Made by a program: the position numbers and the translations under genes. 59,389 nucleotides of DNA from contig CAAGJO010000002.1 in the NCBI GenBank assembly GCA_900770285.1, forward strand, positions 1 through 59,389. Reading direction: 5' to 3'. The stretch is from Oscillospiraceae bacterium (GTDB lineage: Bacteria > Bacillota > Clostridia > Oscillospirales > Ruminococcaceae). Position 1 is the first letter of the stretch. Each line of letters opens with the position of its first letter. The notes beneath the pieces are model-generated. The model saw nothing but the letters and a program-made list of their open reading frames with translations, was not told the DNA's origin and ran no database searches. Below, in pieces: positions 16,770 to 26,112 of this stretch.

Positions 16770-17654
16770 TTATACTGTTTCTGCTGTTTGAACCGCATGT
16801 GTTTTTGCAGCAGCTTTTTGTGCATTTTGATTTATAAGATTACAAAGCTTTTCAAGGTTTTCTTCGTCAGTTGTCTCACTGCCGATATATTGAGTTGTAA
16901 TATTGTATAAACCATGGAAGTCAGAACCGCCTGTAATAATAAGATTGTTTTCTTTTGCTGTTTTCATTAAGTTTTCTCTTTGCTCATTATTGGCAGAGAA
17001 GTGGTTTACTTCGATTCCGTCTATTTTTCCTGCATCTATTAAATCCTGCAATAAGTCAATGTTGTCATAAAGATAAGGATGAGCCATAACTGCAACGCCT
17101 TTTGATGAGTGAATAAGATCCAGTACAAAGTTTACGTCAGGATATTCACGGGTTACAAGACATTCTCCGTCAGGGTAGCCAAAAAGCTTGTTATTTATTT
17201 CACCGTAAAGTTCTGTGGCATATCCATAGTTTACCAAAGCTCTCATAATATGCTGTTTGTATATGCTTTTGCATCCTTTTGTATACATTTTCACAGCATT
17301 CTGAGGGATAGGATATCTTTTCATAACATTTGTTATCATATCCTTGGCGCATTCTTTTCTTATTTCACACGATTTAAGACAAAGTCCCTCTAGTCTGTCA
17401 GGTTTCTGAGGTGCATAACATAGGATATGTACTTTTCTGTTACGCTTTTTGTCCCATGCTGAAAGTTCAACAGCCGGAATAATGTTTACACCGTAACGTT
17501 CTCCCAAAATCTTAGATCTGTTTGATGATGAAAGTGTGTCATGGTCTGTAATAGCTAGAAAATCCATATTCATTCTCTTTGCTTGCAAAATTACCTCTTC
17601 AATTCCCAATGATCCATCGGAAAGAGTGGTATGGCAGTGAAGATCACCGATCAT
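16770..17654 (-). CDS. PHP-domain phosphoesterase (YciV/RNase AM-like)
   Basis: A 294-residue PHP metallo-phosphoesterase. Motif I DLHCHTTLSDGSLG is near the N-terminus, motif II FLAITDHDTLSS near residue 35, then IPAVELSAW, VMAHPYLYDN and GGSDFHG at the C-terminal side. These residues bind a trinuclear metal site in relatives that hydrolyse 3',5'-bisphosphonucleotides or trim RNA 5' ends (E. coli RNase AM/YciV). The exact substrate is an inference. ATG 17654 is chosen: an in-frame TTG three codons earlier abuts the SD AAAGGA. It is transcribed with the TSCPD gene. Confidence 0.85.
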   Translation of the reverse strand: MIGDLHCHTTLSDGSLGIEEVILQAKRMNMDFLAITDHDTLSSSNRSKILGERYGVNIIPAVELSAWDKKRNRKVHILCYAPQKPDRLEGLCLKSCEIRKECAKDMITNVMKRYPIPQNAVKMYTKGCKSIYKQHIMRALVNYGYATELYGEINNKLFGYPDGECLVTREYPDVNFVLDLIHSSKGVAVMAHPYLYDNIDLLQDLIDAGKIDGIEVNHFSANNEQRENLMKTAKENNLIITGGSDFHGLYNITTQYIGSETTDEENLEKLCNLINQNAQKAAAKTHAVQTAETV

Positions 17655-17734
17655 ATTTCTCAAATCCTTTCTATATATGGTATTTTGCTGGTATTTTGTA
17701 TCTAGGTATAGTGACTGTAAAAAAATATATATTT

Positions 17735-17763
17735 ATTATATCACGTTTCACAATAAAAATCAA
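17735..17763 (-). promoter_or_regulatory. Candidate promoter of the PHP-TSCPD operon
   Basis: Minus-strand -35 TTGATT (17758-17763), 17-base spacer, -10 TATAAT (17735-17740). The -35 overlaps the left arm of the addA terminator. Confidence 0.45.
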
Positions 17764-17786
17764 TATTATTACACGAAAATATTGAT
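17759..17786 (-). terminator. Terminator of addA
   Basis: Stem ATCAATATT / AATATTGAT (17759-17767, 17778-17786). On the minus strand the hairpin is followed by TTTTTATTG. The stem is AT-only, so it is weaker than the others here. Confidence 0.55.
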
Positions 17787-17806
17787 ATTTGAATAATAAA
17801 GTGATT

Positions 17807-20800
17807 TTACTTTTCTGTCATGGATATTTCTACGCCTTGGGAAAGCTTGAATGAATAGATATAGCAGCTTTTTATTGGCATGTCCATAATAAGGTCAAGT
17901 GCTGCTTTGTAAAGTTCAAGCTGAGTCTGATATCCGTATAGCTCAGATATATCTTTAAAATTATCAGTTTTATAGTCCACAAGAACATATCCGTCATTTT
18001 CTTTAAAAAGGCAGTCAGCAATACCTTGCAGCATTCCGTCCTCGGATATAAGATATGAATATTTTTCGCTTAGATTCAAGTCGGAAAAAGCTACTAAAAA
18101 GCTTTTTTCTCGAATTATCTGGTTGCTTCTGGAAATTCGATCGTAAAAATCCCCATGGAAGAATTTTTCCACAGCGTTTATGTAAACTCCGTCAGACTGC
18201 CTTTTGGTGAAAAATCCTTGATTTACAAGCCTGTCAAGTTCTGCTCTTACATCTTTGCAGGCGTTGTCATAGTCTGCAAGTTCCATGAATAGGTGAGTGT
18301 ATGTTCCTTTTTCGGTATTTGAAAGCTTACCCATTTCTTCTTCCAGCCGTGGAAGCTGAGGATAAAATTCCGGATTTTTCTCGCCGTAAAGTATTTCTTT
18401 TTCTTCCTTCACAATTTCTGTAACAGTCATCTTTGCAGGTTTGTCTGCTTCATCGTAAGGATATTTGTAATTATATTTATCAACCAGTTTTTGAACCTTT
18501 TCTTCTGAGGGCATGTCAATTCGTTTATAAATACTGCTTGCAGTAATGTCATCAATGCTTTCACAAATAGTATATGTTATATTTGTTTTTGGATCAATTT
18601 CAGCAGGCCGCTCACTTAGATTAAGTTCTGTTAATAGTTTGTCATTGCCTTTGAAGCATAAAAGTACTGCGTATATCCATTGTGCAAAACAGCTGCAGCC
18701 GCTTACAATATTTGAATTGATTCCTCCTGCAAGAGCAATTTCGTTGTTAAGTTCTGTGACTTTTTTGTAGTCGTCAAAATGTCCGTGCTTTAAATTCAGT
18801 ACGATAAATAATTTTTCTTTTGCTCTTGTCATTGCAACGTATAACAGACGCAGTTCTTCGCTCAGGCTTTCATCATGTCCGATTTTTTTGATAGCTGCAT
18901 AGTTTACAGGTTCGGTAATTGAAAGTTCATGGTGATTTGAGAGCTTTAATGCAAATCCGTATCGCTCATTAAGCAAAAGACGTTTACTGTTGTCGCTCAG
19001 GTTGAACTTTTCCGATAGTCCGCAAAGGAATACAAAAGGATATTCCAGACCTTTTGACTTGTGAATTGTTTTTACTGCTACAGAATTTTCGCCTGCAGTA
19101 ACCGTAACCGCCTGCTTGAAGTCATTTCCGTTTTCTCCTACTGATTCAATATATCTGATAAATCCTGCTGTACCGCCGTCATAATTTTTCTCGTATGATG
19201 ATGCAAGCTCAAGTAAAAGTCTTAAGTTGGCACGTTTTTGGGTGCTGTTTTCAAAGGCTGATGCTACAGCAAAGAAGTCTGTTTCATCGTATATTTTTCT
19301 TATAAGTGCTTCCAATGGCATGCTTGAAGAATAGAATCTCAGCTTTTTGATGCAACTGACTGCACTTTCGCATTTGTTTTTTAAATTAACGTTTGAACAG
19401 TTTAATTCCTGTGAATTTTCTGCAATGGCGTTAATAATCTGATAAATACGTTTTGTATAGAAACTTTTGCTTTTAGGGGTGAAAATTCTTATTTCAGCCA
19501 TGTCATCAGCGCTAAAACCAAATATCGGTGACATAAGAACAGAGGCGAGGGCAATGTCATTCATCGGGTTGTCAATTACACGGAGTAGATTTATCATTAC
19601 TGCAATTTCCCGTGAACGCAAATAACCGCTTGATTCTTCTGCAAAGGCTTTAAGTCCCACGTATTCAAGAGCTTTTGCCATTTTCCTGTTATCGCTTGTC
19701 TTTCGTGACAGTACACAGAAATCTGACATTCTGCATGGTCTTTGATTTTCGCCTTCATAAACCGGATAACCCTGTTCAATCATTGCTTTGATTTTTTGTG
19801 CAATGGCATAGTGTTCTTTGTCAAAGTTCAGATATTCGGGTATTTTGTCTGTAGGAACATTATCATCACCCTTGATTATCATAATTTCTGTATCCGGATC
19901 ATCACCGCCGTACTTTGCACCCAATTTTAATTTTTCATCTTCTGTGTATTGAATTTCACCAACTTGTTTGCTCATAAGCTGTGTGAAAACGCAGTTCACA
20001 AAATCAAGGACGTTTTTTCTGCTTCTGAAGTTCTTTGAAAGCATAAGCGATTCTACATTTATCAGACTTTCATCATATCCCTGCTCCTTTGTTTTTATAA
20101 AAATTAAAGGATTTGACTGTCTGAAACGATAAATCGACTGTTTAACGTCGCCAACAACAAAAACATTTTTTCCCATGACGTTCAGGTCGTCTGTGTCGGA
20201 AATTGCCTTAAAAATAAGGTCCTGCAGATTGTTGACATCTTGAAATTCGTCAATAAGTATAACCATGTAATCTTTGTTGCTGACCATTTCTTCTGCAAGG
20301 GGAGTGCGGACAATTTTTCCGTCATTGTTCTTGGTTAAAAGCTTAACTGTCATTATTTCTACGTCAGAGAAAGTCAGTGCATTTTTTTCTGCTTTCATTT
20401 CCCATGTAATGTCCTGCACTTTGTTGAATATTTCCAAAAGATATTCAAATATCTTAGCAGAAATCTTTAGGTCTGCATCAATATTCCTTCCTGTCTTTTT
20501 GACTTCATCGGCAAGACCTTTCACCATAGCCTTGTAGTCAGAACGCAGGCTTTTTAATGTATCCATTAAAGAATTTTGTAAAATGCTGTCCTCTTGGTTC
20601 AACTGAGCTTTTTTGGGGAATTGTTTAGAGGAAAATTTGTAGCTGTTTAATGCTTGGTATATTTTTTCCCAGTCTTTTGATGCCATAACCTGCTTTAGTT
20701 TTTTTAAAACAAAGTTGTCATCATTAATAATTTCCCAGTGTTTCTCTTCGCTGGCAGGCAGCTTTTTAATGATGTATCCTGCATATTCTGATTTCTTCAA

Positions 20801-21463
20801 TGCTGTATCAATCTGTTTCTCATAACTTTCTGCCAATACGCTCACATAGTCATTTTGTGCATTATTATTTTTAAGCTTTTGGATGTATTTTGCACACCAT
20901 TCTTCCGGGAAAGGCAGCGAGCGTAAAAATCTGTATAGCTGACTTATAATGGATTTCAGAGAAGATTCATTTCCGTTGGTAAGCCTGTCCATTAATGTCC
21001 TCATCATTTCAGGCTTCCTTGAATAGAAATATTCAAAAGCTTGATCTAATGCGTCCGAAAGGATAATTGCCGAGTCCGCATCGTCAAGAATTCTTACATC
21101 GCCCTGCAATTCAAAACTGTGTATGTTTGATTTTACTATGTCAAGGCAAAAAGCGTTGATTGTATTTATGTTTGCCAGTGGTAAAAGGTCCTGTTGATTT
21201 CGTATCCATTCGCTGTCTGGGTTTTCTTCTGACTTTTTGTCCAGAGCATTTGATAGTTTGTCTTTAAGCTGGTTGGCAGCGTCTTTTGTGAAAGTTACCG
21301 CAAGAAATTTATCCGCCGGTATTTTATTTTTTTCGCTGCAAAGCAAACGTATGGTTCTTTCCACCAATACAGCTGTTTTTCCGCTTCCTGCTGCTGCCGA
21401 AACAATAGTACCGTTAGCTGCATTTATAGCATTAAGCTGTTCATCTGTCCATTTTACTGCCAT
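17807..21463 (-). CDS. addA: ATP-dependent helicase/nuclease subunit A (AddA)
   Basis: A 1218-residue large subunit of the AddAB double-strand-break resection enzyme, the Firmicute counterpart of RecBCD. It unwinds and degrades DNA ends until Chi to load RecA. UvrD-type motifs: SAAAGSGKTAVLV (K29), LAVTFTKDAANQLKD, ILIDEFQDVN, VVGDVKQSIYRFRQ, TIHKSKGLEYPFVF and LLYVAMTRAKEKL. The C-terminal RecB-family nuclease has GIADCLFKENDGYVLVDYKTDN. Length is typical (about 1200-1250). The start ATG follows AAAGGGTG by 8 bases. The usual partner addB, normally immediately upstream in one operon, is not found anywhere in this window; addA has its own strong promoter. Confidence 0.95.
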   Translation of the reverse strand: MAVKWTDEQLNAINAANGTIVSAAAGSGKTAVLVERTIRLLCSEKNKIPADKFLAVTFTKDAANQLKDKLSNALDKKSEENPDSEWIRNQQDLLPLANINTINAFCLDIVKSNIHSFELQGDVRILDDADSAIILSDALDQAFEYFYSRKPEMMRTLMDRLTNGNESSLKSIISQLYRFLRSLPFPEEWCAKYIQKLKNNNAQNDYVSVLAESYEKQIDTALKKSEYAGYIIKKLPASEEKHWEIINDDNFVLKKLKQVMASKDWEKIYQALNSYKFSSKQFPKKAQLNQEDSILQNSLMDTLKSLRSDYKAMVKGLADEVKKTGRNIDADLKISAKIFEYLLEIFNKVQDITWEMKAEKNALTFSDVEIMTVKLLTKNNDGKIVRTPLAEEMVSNKDYMVILIDEFQDVNNLQDLIFKAISDTDDLNVMGKNVFVVGDVKQSIYRFRQSNPLIFIKTKEQGYDESLINVESLMLSKNFRSRKNVLDFVNCVFTQLMSKQVGEIQYTEDEKLKLGAKYGGDDPDTEIMIIKGDDNVPTDKIPEYLNFDKEHYAIAQKIKAMIEQGYPVYEGENQRPCRMSDFCVLSRKTSDNRKMAKALEYVGLKAFAEESSGYLRSREIAVMINLLRVIDNPMNDIALASVLMSPIFGFSADDMAEIRIFTPKSKSFYTKRIYQIINAIAENSQELNCSNVNLKNKCESAVSCIKKLRFYSSSMPLEALIRKIYDETDFFAVASAFENSTQKRANLRLLLELASSYEKNYDGGTAGFIRYIESVGENGNDFKQAVTVTAGENSVAVKTIHKSKGLEYPFVFLCGLSEKFNLSDNSKRLLLNERYGFALKLSNHHELSITEPVNYAAIKKIGHDESLSEELRLLYVAMTRAKEKLFIVLNLKHGHFDDYKKVTELNNEIALAGGINSNIVSGCSCFAQWIYAVLLCFKGNDKLLTELNLSERPAEIDPKTNITYTICESIDDITASSIYKRIDMPSEEKVQKLVDKYNYKYPYDEADKPAKMTVTEIVKEEKEILYGEKNPEFYPQLPRLEEEMGKLSNTEKGTYTHLFMELADYDNACKDVRAELDRLVNQGFFTKRQSDGVYINAVEKFFHGDFYDRISRSNQIIREKSFLVAFSDLNLSEKYSYLISEDGMLQGIADCLFKENDGYVLVDYKTDNFKDISELYGYQTQLELYKAALDLIMDMPIKSCYIYSFKLSQGVEISMTEK

Positions 21464-21490
21464 TCATAACGCACCCTTTCTGTTAAAAAA

Positions 21491-21520
21491 ATTATATCAT
21501 AAATATACACAAAATGTCAA
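21491..21520 (-). promoter_or_regulatory. Promoter of addA
   Basis: Minus-strand -35 TTGACA (21515-21520), 18-base spacer, -10 TATAAT (21491-21496). Both hexamers are perfect, and they lie about 30 bases upstream of the addA ATG. Confidence 0.7.
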
Positions 21521-21560
21521 TGATTGCGCTGCTGAAGCCATGATTTATTTTGAATAATTT

Positions 21561-21589
21561 ATAATAATTTCCGTGTTGGTAATTATTAT
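21561..21589. repeat. 9-bp inverted repeat between addA and glmS
   Basis: ATAATAATT (21561-21569) and AATTATTAT (21581-21589) with an 11-base centre, between the divergent addA and glmS promoters. AT-only, so it may be chance. Confidence 0.3.
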
Positions 21590-21670
21590 ACATAAAAGAT
21601 AATTTTAAATAACAAAGTTTTATCACGTTTATATGATGAAATGAAAATTTCTTAAATGTTATTATATTTC

Positions 21671-21699
21671 TTGATTTTATAGTGTAAATGTGATATCAT
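21671..21699 (+). promoter_or_regulatory. Candidate promoter of glmS
   Basis: -35 TTGATT (21671-21676), 17-base spacer, -10 TATCAT (21694-21699). An alternative -10 TATAAT at 21715-21720 lacks a good -35. No glmS ribozyme core is present in the leader. Confidence 0.45.
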
Positions 21700-21755
21700 T
21701 AATATGTATAGTTGTATAATGATATAAAAAGTACTATATTGAAAGGGGCATAATT

Positions 21756-23576
21756 ATGTGCGGAATTGTAGGATATGTTGGTAAAAAAGATTGTACAGAA
21801 GTTTTGCTTGATTCGCTTTCTAAGCTTGAATATAGAGGATATGATTCTGCAGGAATTGCAGTTTTTGAAGATGAAAATATAAAGGTGGAAAAAACAAAAG
21901 GCCGTATTGCAGATTTGAAGAAAAAAATTACTAAAAACGGCTGGATTAACGGTACTGTGGGCATTGGTCATACAAGATGGGCAACTCACGGTGAACCTTC
22001 AGATATAAATTCCCACCCTCACGGCAATGCGAATGTTTCTATAGTTCATAATGGAATTATTGAAAATTATAGTAAAATAAAAGCTTTCCTTGAAACAAAA
22101 GAATATGTGTTTGAAAGTGAAACAGATACTGAAACTGTTGCTAAGCTTTTAGATTATTATTATAATGGAAATCCATTGGAAACTATCCAGAAGGTTATCG
22201 GAGAGATTGAAGGCTCTTATGCTTTGGGTATGCTGTTTAAGGATTATCCGGACTCGGTTTTTGCTGTAAGAAAGGATTCTCCTCTTATAGTTGGCTTGGG
22301 TGATAATGAGTGCTTTATAGCTTCAGATATCCCTGCTTTTCTGAAGTATACAAATAAATACTATCTTCTTGAAGAAAATGAAATTGCTGTTCTCCGAAAT
22401 GGAAAGGTTGAATTTTATGACCGTCATGGCATAAAGGTCGAAAAAGAACTCATGGTTGCTGATTGGGATATGGAAGCTGCTGAAAAGGGCGGCTATGAGC
22501 ATTTTATGCTTAAAGAAATTAACGAGCAGCCTCAGGCTGTAACAAATACAATTTCTCCACGAGTTAAAGACGGTATGCCTAATTTGGAAGAATGCGGACT
22601 TTCTTATGAAAAACTCAAGAGTTATAATAAGATTACAGTAGTTGCCTGCGGGACTGCTATGCATGCAGGCTGTGTGGGTAAATATCTTATTGAAAAGCTT
22701 GCAAGAATACCTGTTGATGTTGAAGTGGCATCTGAATATAGATATAAAAATCCTATTGTACAGGAAAATGAACTGGTTATCGCAGTAACTCAGTCGGGAG
22801 AAACTGCCGATACCCGTGAGGCGTTAAAGCTTGCTAAGTCGTTAGGAGCTGAAACACTTGCTATTGTAAATGTGGTGGGGTCAAATATTTCCAGAGATGC
22901 TGATATGGTGCTTTATACTCATGCAGGTCCTGAAATTTCCGTTGCTTCAACAAAGGCATATACAGTTCAGATCGCAACATTCTATCTTCTGGCATTTGCT
23001 ATTGCGTATGCTCATGAAAAGATTTCTGAAGAAGAATGTAAGAGTCTTACAAATGAACTTCTGAATATTCCAACAATGCTTAATGTTGTTTTAAAGCAGG
23101 ATCAGATTTGTAAATATATTGCATCAACATTGATAAATTCAAAAAATCTCTTGTATATAGGCAGAGGACTTGACTATGCCCTGTCAATGGAAGGATCATT
23201 AAAGCTTAAAGAAATTTCATATATTCATTCTGAATCCTATGCTGCCGGAGAGCTAAAACATGGTACGATCTCTTTGGTAACAAAAGAAATGCCCGTGATT
23301 GCCATTGCAACTCAGAGAGATTTGTTCGATAAGACTGTAAATAATGCCAAGGAAGTTAAGGCAAGAGGCGGAAGAGTTATTTTCATTACACATAATTATA
23401 TAAATATTGATAGTGATGTGGCTGATTATAAGCTTGGAATTCCTACTGTAGACGATGTACTTATGCCTTTGCTGACGGTTGTTCCTTTACAGTACATTGC
23501 ATATTATACATCTGTACTTAAGGGTAATGATGTTGATAAGCCTCGTAACCTGGCGAAATCTGTAACTGTAGAATAA
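21756..23576 (+). CDS. glmS: Glutamine--fructose-6-phosphate aminotransferase (isomerizing)
   Basis: A 606-residue enzyme making glucosamine-6-phosphate from fructose-6-phosphate and glutamine, the entry to peptidoglycan amino sugars. The N-terminal class-II glutaminase starts with nucleophile C2 (MCGIVGYVG), with GHTRWATHGEPSDINSHPH and VHNGIIENY. Two SIS domains follow: VVACGTAMHAG with SEYRYKNPIV and TQSGETADTREALK, then YIGRGLDYALSMEGSLKLKEISYIHSESYAAGELKHG. The C-terminus KPRNLAKSVTVE is the family signature. SD GAAAGGGGC precedes the ATG. A HAD phosphatase gene follows by 9 bases. Confidence 0.98.
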   Translation: MCGIVGYVGKKDCTEVLLDSLSKLEYRGYDSAGIAVFEDENIKVEKTKGRIADLKKKITKNGWINGTVGIGHTRWATHGEPSDINSHPHGNANVSIVHNGIIENYSKIKAFLETKEYVFESETDTETVAKLLDYYYNGNPLETIQKVIGEIEGSYALGMLFKDYPDSVFAVRKDSPLIVGLGDNECFIASDIPAFLKYTNKYYLLEENEIAVLRNGKVEFYDRHGIKVEKELMVADWDMEAAEKGGYEHFMLKEINEQPQAVTNTISPRVKDGMPNLEECGLSYEKLKSYNKITVVACGTAMHAGCVGKYLIEKLARIPVDVEVASEYRYKNPIVQENELVIAVTQSGETADTREALKLAKSLGAETLAIVNVVGSNISRDADMVLYTHAGPEISVASTKAYTVQIATFYLLAFAIAYAHEKISEEECKSLTNELLNIPTMLNVVLKQDQICKYIASTLINSKNLLYIGRGLDYALSMEGSLKLKEISYIHSESYAAGELKHGTISLVTKEMPVIAIATQRDLFDKTVNNAKEVKARGGRVIFITHNYINIDSDVADYKLGIPTVDDVLMPLLTVVPLQYIAYYTSVLKGNDVDKPRNLAKSVTVE

Positions 23577-23585
23577 GAGGTAGTA

Positions 23586-24233
23586 ATGAAATATAAAGCT
23601 TGTGTTTTTGATTTTGATTTAACTTTGGCAGATTCGTCTGTTGGAATTATAAAGTGTTTTAAATTGACTTTAGCTGAATTTGGTTATCCGATTCCGGAAG
23701 ATAATAAAATTTTCAGTACTATCGGTATGACTTTGGTCAATGCTTTGGATGAGCTGACGGGAATACCAAATAATCCTCAGCGTGAACAAATGAAAGAGCG
23801 ATATGTAAAAATTGCTGATAAATATATGGTTCAGAATACTGTTTTCTTTGATGATTCAGTGTCTACACTTGATATGCTTCAAAGTAAGGGCATAAAGGTG
23901 GGTATAGTTTCATCAAAAATGAAATATCGTATTCTCGATAGCTTTTCATCAAAGGTAGGAAGACTTCCGGTTGATGTGATTATCGGCGGCAGCGAAGTAA
24001 AGAATGCCAAGCCTGACCCTGAGGGTTTAAACTTAATGTGCGAAAAACTCGGTGTGGAAAAATCAGAGGTTCTGTATGTGGGGGACAGCTATATCGATGC
24101 TGAAACTGCTATGAATGCGGGAGTGGATTTTGCAGGTACAACTACCGGTACTGCCAGTTTTGATGTGTTTGAAAAATATCCTCATGTTTGTATAGGAAAA
24201 AGTCTGACAGATATATTTGCTCACTTTGAATAA
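23586..24233 (+). CDS. HAD-family phosphatase (phosphoglycolate phosphatase-like)
   Basis: A 215-residue HAD hydrolase, subfamily I with an alpha-helical cap. Motif I is VFDFDLTLADS (nucleophile D9, acid D11), motif II VGIVSSKM (Ser near residue 104), and motifs III/IV are KPDPEGLN and VLYVGDSYIDAETAMNAGVDF. It dephosphorylates small sugar phosphates, phosphoglycolate or nucleotides; the substrate is unclear. It starts 9 bases after glmS (SD AGAGGT) and so is co-transcribed, which hints at a sugar-phosphate role (inference). Confidence 0.85.
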   Translation: MKYKACVFDFDLTLADSSVGIIKCFKLTLAEFGYPIPEDNKIFSTIGMTLVNALDELTGIPNNPQREQMKERYVKIADKYMVQNTVFFDDSVSTLDMLQSKGIKVGIVSSKMKYRILDSFSSKVGRLPVDVIIGGSEVKNAKPDPEGLNLMCEKLGVEKSEVLYVGDSYIDAETAMNAGVDFAGTTTGTASFDVFEKYPHVCIGKSLTDIFAHFE

Positions 24234-24269
24234 ATGCTTAATAAAAGCTTAATAAACTATGTACAAACA

Positions 24270-24298
24270 TTGCTATTTATATTCAGAAATGATATAAT
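24270..24298 (+). promoter_or_regulatory. Promoter of the yicC-to-thiN gene cluster
   Basis: -35 TTGCTA (24270-24275), 17-base spacer, -10 TATAAT (24293-24298), about 35 bases upstream of yicC. Confidence 0.6.
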
Positions 24299-24334
24299 AT
24301 TATAATAGATTTATATTTTTAGGGGTGCAGTCTG

Positions 24335-25213
24335 ATGATTAAAAGTATGACAGGCTTTGGACGAGAAAGAATTGTCAATGAAAGCCGCGAAATTACCGTT
24401 GAAATCAAATCAGTTAATCATAGATATTTTGATTTTAATGCAAAAACTCCCAGAGCTTATGGATATTTGGATGAAAAGTTAAAAGAGCTTACAAAGAATA
24501 CTATTTCCCGTGGGAAGGTTGAAGTATCGGTTTCAATAATCAATCAGGAAGGCGTCAATGCTGATATTGAAGTTAATAAAGAACTTGCAAAAGGTTATTA
24601 TGACGCTTTGGAAAGCTTGAAAGATGTTATTCCGGTCAAGGACGATTTGTCCCTTTCATCATTTATGAAATTGCCTGATATTTTTACTGTGGTCAAAAAG
24701 ACAGATGATGAGGAAACCATTTGGAATGAGGTTAAGTCAGTTGCTGAAACTGCTCTTGACAGATTTGTGGAAATGCGAATCGTTGAGGGTGAAAAAATGT
24801 ATAATGATATATCCTCAAGACTTGATTTTCTGGAAAATGCAGTTGCAAAAATTGAAGAAAAAGCACCTGAATCCGTAAAAGCTTATGAAGAACGTCTTTA
24901 TTCAAAGATAAAAGAAGTTCTGGAAGATAAAAATATAGACGAGCAGCGAATTGTGACTGAGGCTGCGATTTTTGCGGATAAGGTAGCAGTTGATGAAGAA
25001 ACTGTAAGACTGAGAAGCCATATTTCTCAGTTCAGAGATTTGCTGAAAAGTGAAGAACCAGTAGGAAGAAAAATAGATTTTCTCATTCAGGAAATGAACA
25101 GAGAAGTTAATACAACAGGTTCAAAAGTTCAGAATCTTGAGATCACCAAGTTGGTGGTGGATATGAAAGCAGAGATTGAAAAAATCAGAGAACAAATTCA
25201 GAATATTGAATAA
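24335..25213 (+). CDS. yicC: YicC family endoribonuclease
   Basis: A 292-residue YicC/YloC protein. The N-terminal YicC domain begins with the hallmark MIKSMTGFGRERI and contains EIKSVNHRYFDFNAKTPR. The C-terminal DUF1732 part ends with GRKIDFLIQEMNREVNTTGSK and VDMKAEIEKIREQIQNIE. Relatives are reported as RNA endonucleases; in Firmicutes the gene sits just upstream of remA and gmk, as here. Length is typical. It is the first gene of the long rightward cluster. Confidence 0.95.
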   Translation: MIKSMTGFGRERIVNESREITVEIKSVNHRYFDFNAKTPRAYGYLDEKLKELTKNTISRGKVEVSVSIINQEGVNADIEVNKELAKGYYDALESLKDVIPVKDDLSLSSFMKLPDIFTVVKKTDDEETIWNEVKSVAETALDRFVEMRIVEGEKMYNDISSRLDFLENAVAKIEEKAPESVKAYEERLYSKIKEVLEDKNIDEQRIVTEAAIFADKVAVDEETVRLRSHISQFRDLLKSEEPVGRKIDFLIQEMNREVNTTGSKVQNLEITKLVVDMKAEIEKIREQIQNIE

Positions 25214-25226
25214 CGGAGAGATTTGA

Positions 25227-25484
25227 ATGCAGTTTTTGAATATCGGCTATGGAAATATGGTTTCGTCTTCAAGAATAATAGCTATAATTGCTCCTGATTC
25301 CGCCCCTATAAAGCGAATTGTTCAGGAGGCTAAAAACCGGGGAACGATAATTGATGCAACATATGGAAGACGTACACGGGCTGTAATTATAATGGACAGC
25401 GATCATGTAGTGCTTTCAGCTGTAACGCCGGAAACTGTCGGCGGAAGACTGGTTCAGGAAATAGAGGAAGATGAAAATGAGTAA
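25227..25484 (+). CDS. remA: RemA-family DNA-binding regulator
   Basis: An 85-residue protein nearly collinear with B. subtilis RemA (DUF370): FLNIGYGNMVSSSRIIAIIAPDSAPIKRIVQEA, DATYGRRTRAVIIMDSDHVVLSAVTPETV. RemA forms ring-like oligomers and activates biofilm-matrix and osmoprotection genes in Bacillus; in Clostridia its targets are less known. The stop overlaps the gmk start by 8 bases. Confidence 0.93.
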   Translation: MQFLNIGYGNMVSSSRIIAIIAPDSAPIKRIVQEAKNRGTIIDATYGRRTRAVIIMDSDHVVLSAVTPETVGGRLVQEIEEDENE

Positions 25485-26112
25485 GTCAAAATTATTTGTT
25501 GTTTCTGCCCCTTCAGGCTGTGGAAAAGGTACTGTCCTTGCAGAAGTTTTTAAAGACAAGAATGTATATTATTCCGTTTCCTGTACAACAAGAGGACCTC
25601 GTGAAGGGGAAGTTGACGGCGTTAATTATTTTTTTATAGATAATAATAAGTTTGAAGAAATGATAAAAAACAATGAGTTTCTTGAATATGCCCAGTATGC
25701 TTCAAACTGCTATGGAACTCCGCTTAAGCCTGTTTTGGAAAAGCTTGATGCAGGTATAGATGTGCTTTTGGAAATTGAACCAAAGGGAGCATTTCAAGTT
25801 AAAAAAGCAATGCCTGAGGCAGTTATGCTCTTTATATTGCCTCCCTCAGTGGCAGAGCTGAAAAGAAGACTTTATAAGCGCGGAACTGAAACTGATGATG
25901 TGATTGCAAAAAGAGTAGCTGCGTCAGTAGATGAAATAAAAAAAGCTTATGACTATGATTATGTAATAATGAATGATGCGTTGGAAGATGCTGTCGCAGA
26001 TTTTAAAATTGTTTTTGAGTCTGCTAAAAATGATACTTCCGATGCAGATAAATTTAAAGCTGTAAATGACAGTGTTAAAAATATGATTGATGAGGTGCTT
26101 AAAAATGCTTAG
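25477..26112 (+). CDS. gmk: Guanylate kinase
   Basis: A 211-residue enzyme phosphorylating GMP to GDP with ATP. The P-loop APSGCGKGT is at the N-terminus; the GMP-binding segment is CTTRGPREGEVDGVNYFFI; then LEYAQYASNCYGTP, VLLEIEPKGAFQVKKAMP and FILPPS...LKRRLYKRGTE. Family members usually have E/D-I/V-D-V-Q-G in the ligand strand where this has EIEPKG, a common Clostridia variant. ATG 25477 is 8 bases after GAGGA; the ATG six bases earlier is too close. It overlaps remA and rpoZ by 8 bases each. Confidence 0.96.
   Translation: MSKSKLFVVSAPSGCGKGTVLAEVFKDKNVYYSVSCTTRGPREGEVDGVNYFFIDNNKFEEMIKNNEFLEYAQYASNCYGTPLKPVLEKLDAGIDVLLEIEPKGAFQVKKAMPEAVMLFILPPSVAELKRRLYKRGTETDDVIAKRVAASVDEIKKAYDYDYVIMNDALEDAVADFKIVFESAKNDTSDADKFKAVNDSVKNMIDEVLKNA

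Noticed and set aside
21464..21755. glmS ribozyme in front of glmS
   Set aside because: The conserved ribozyme core was looked for and not found; the stretch is AT-rich, with promoters only.
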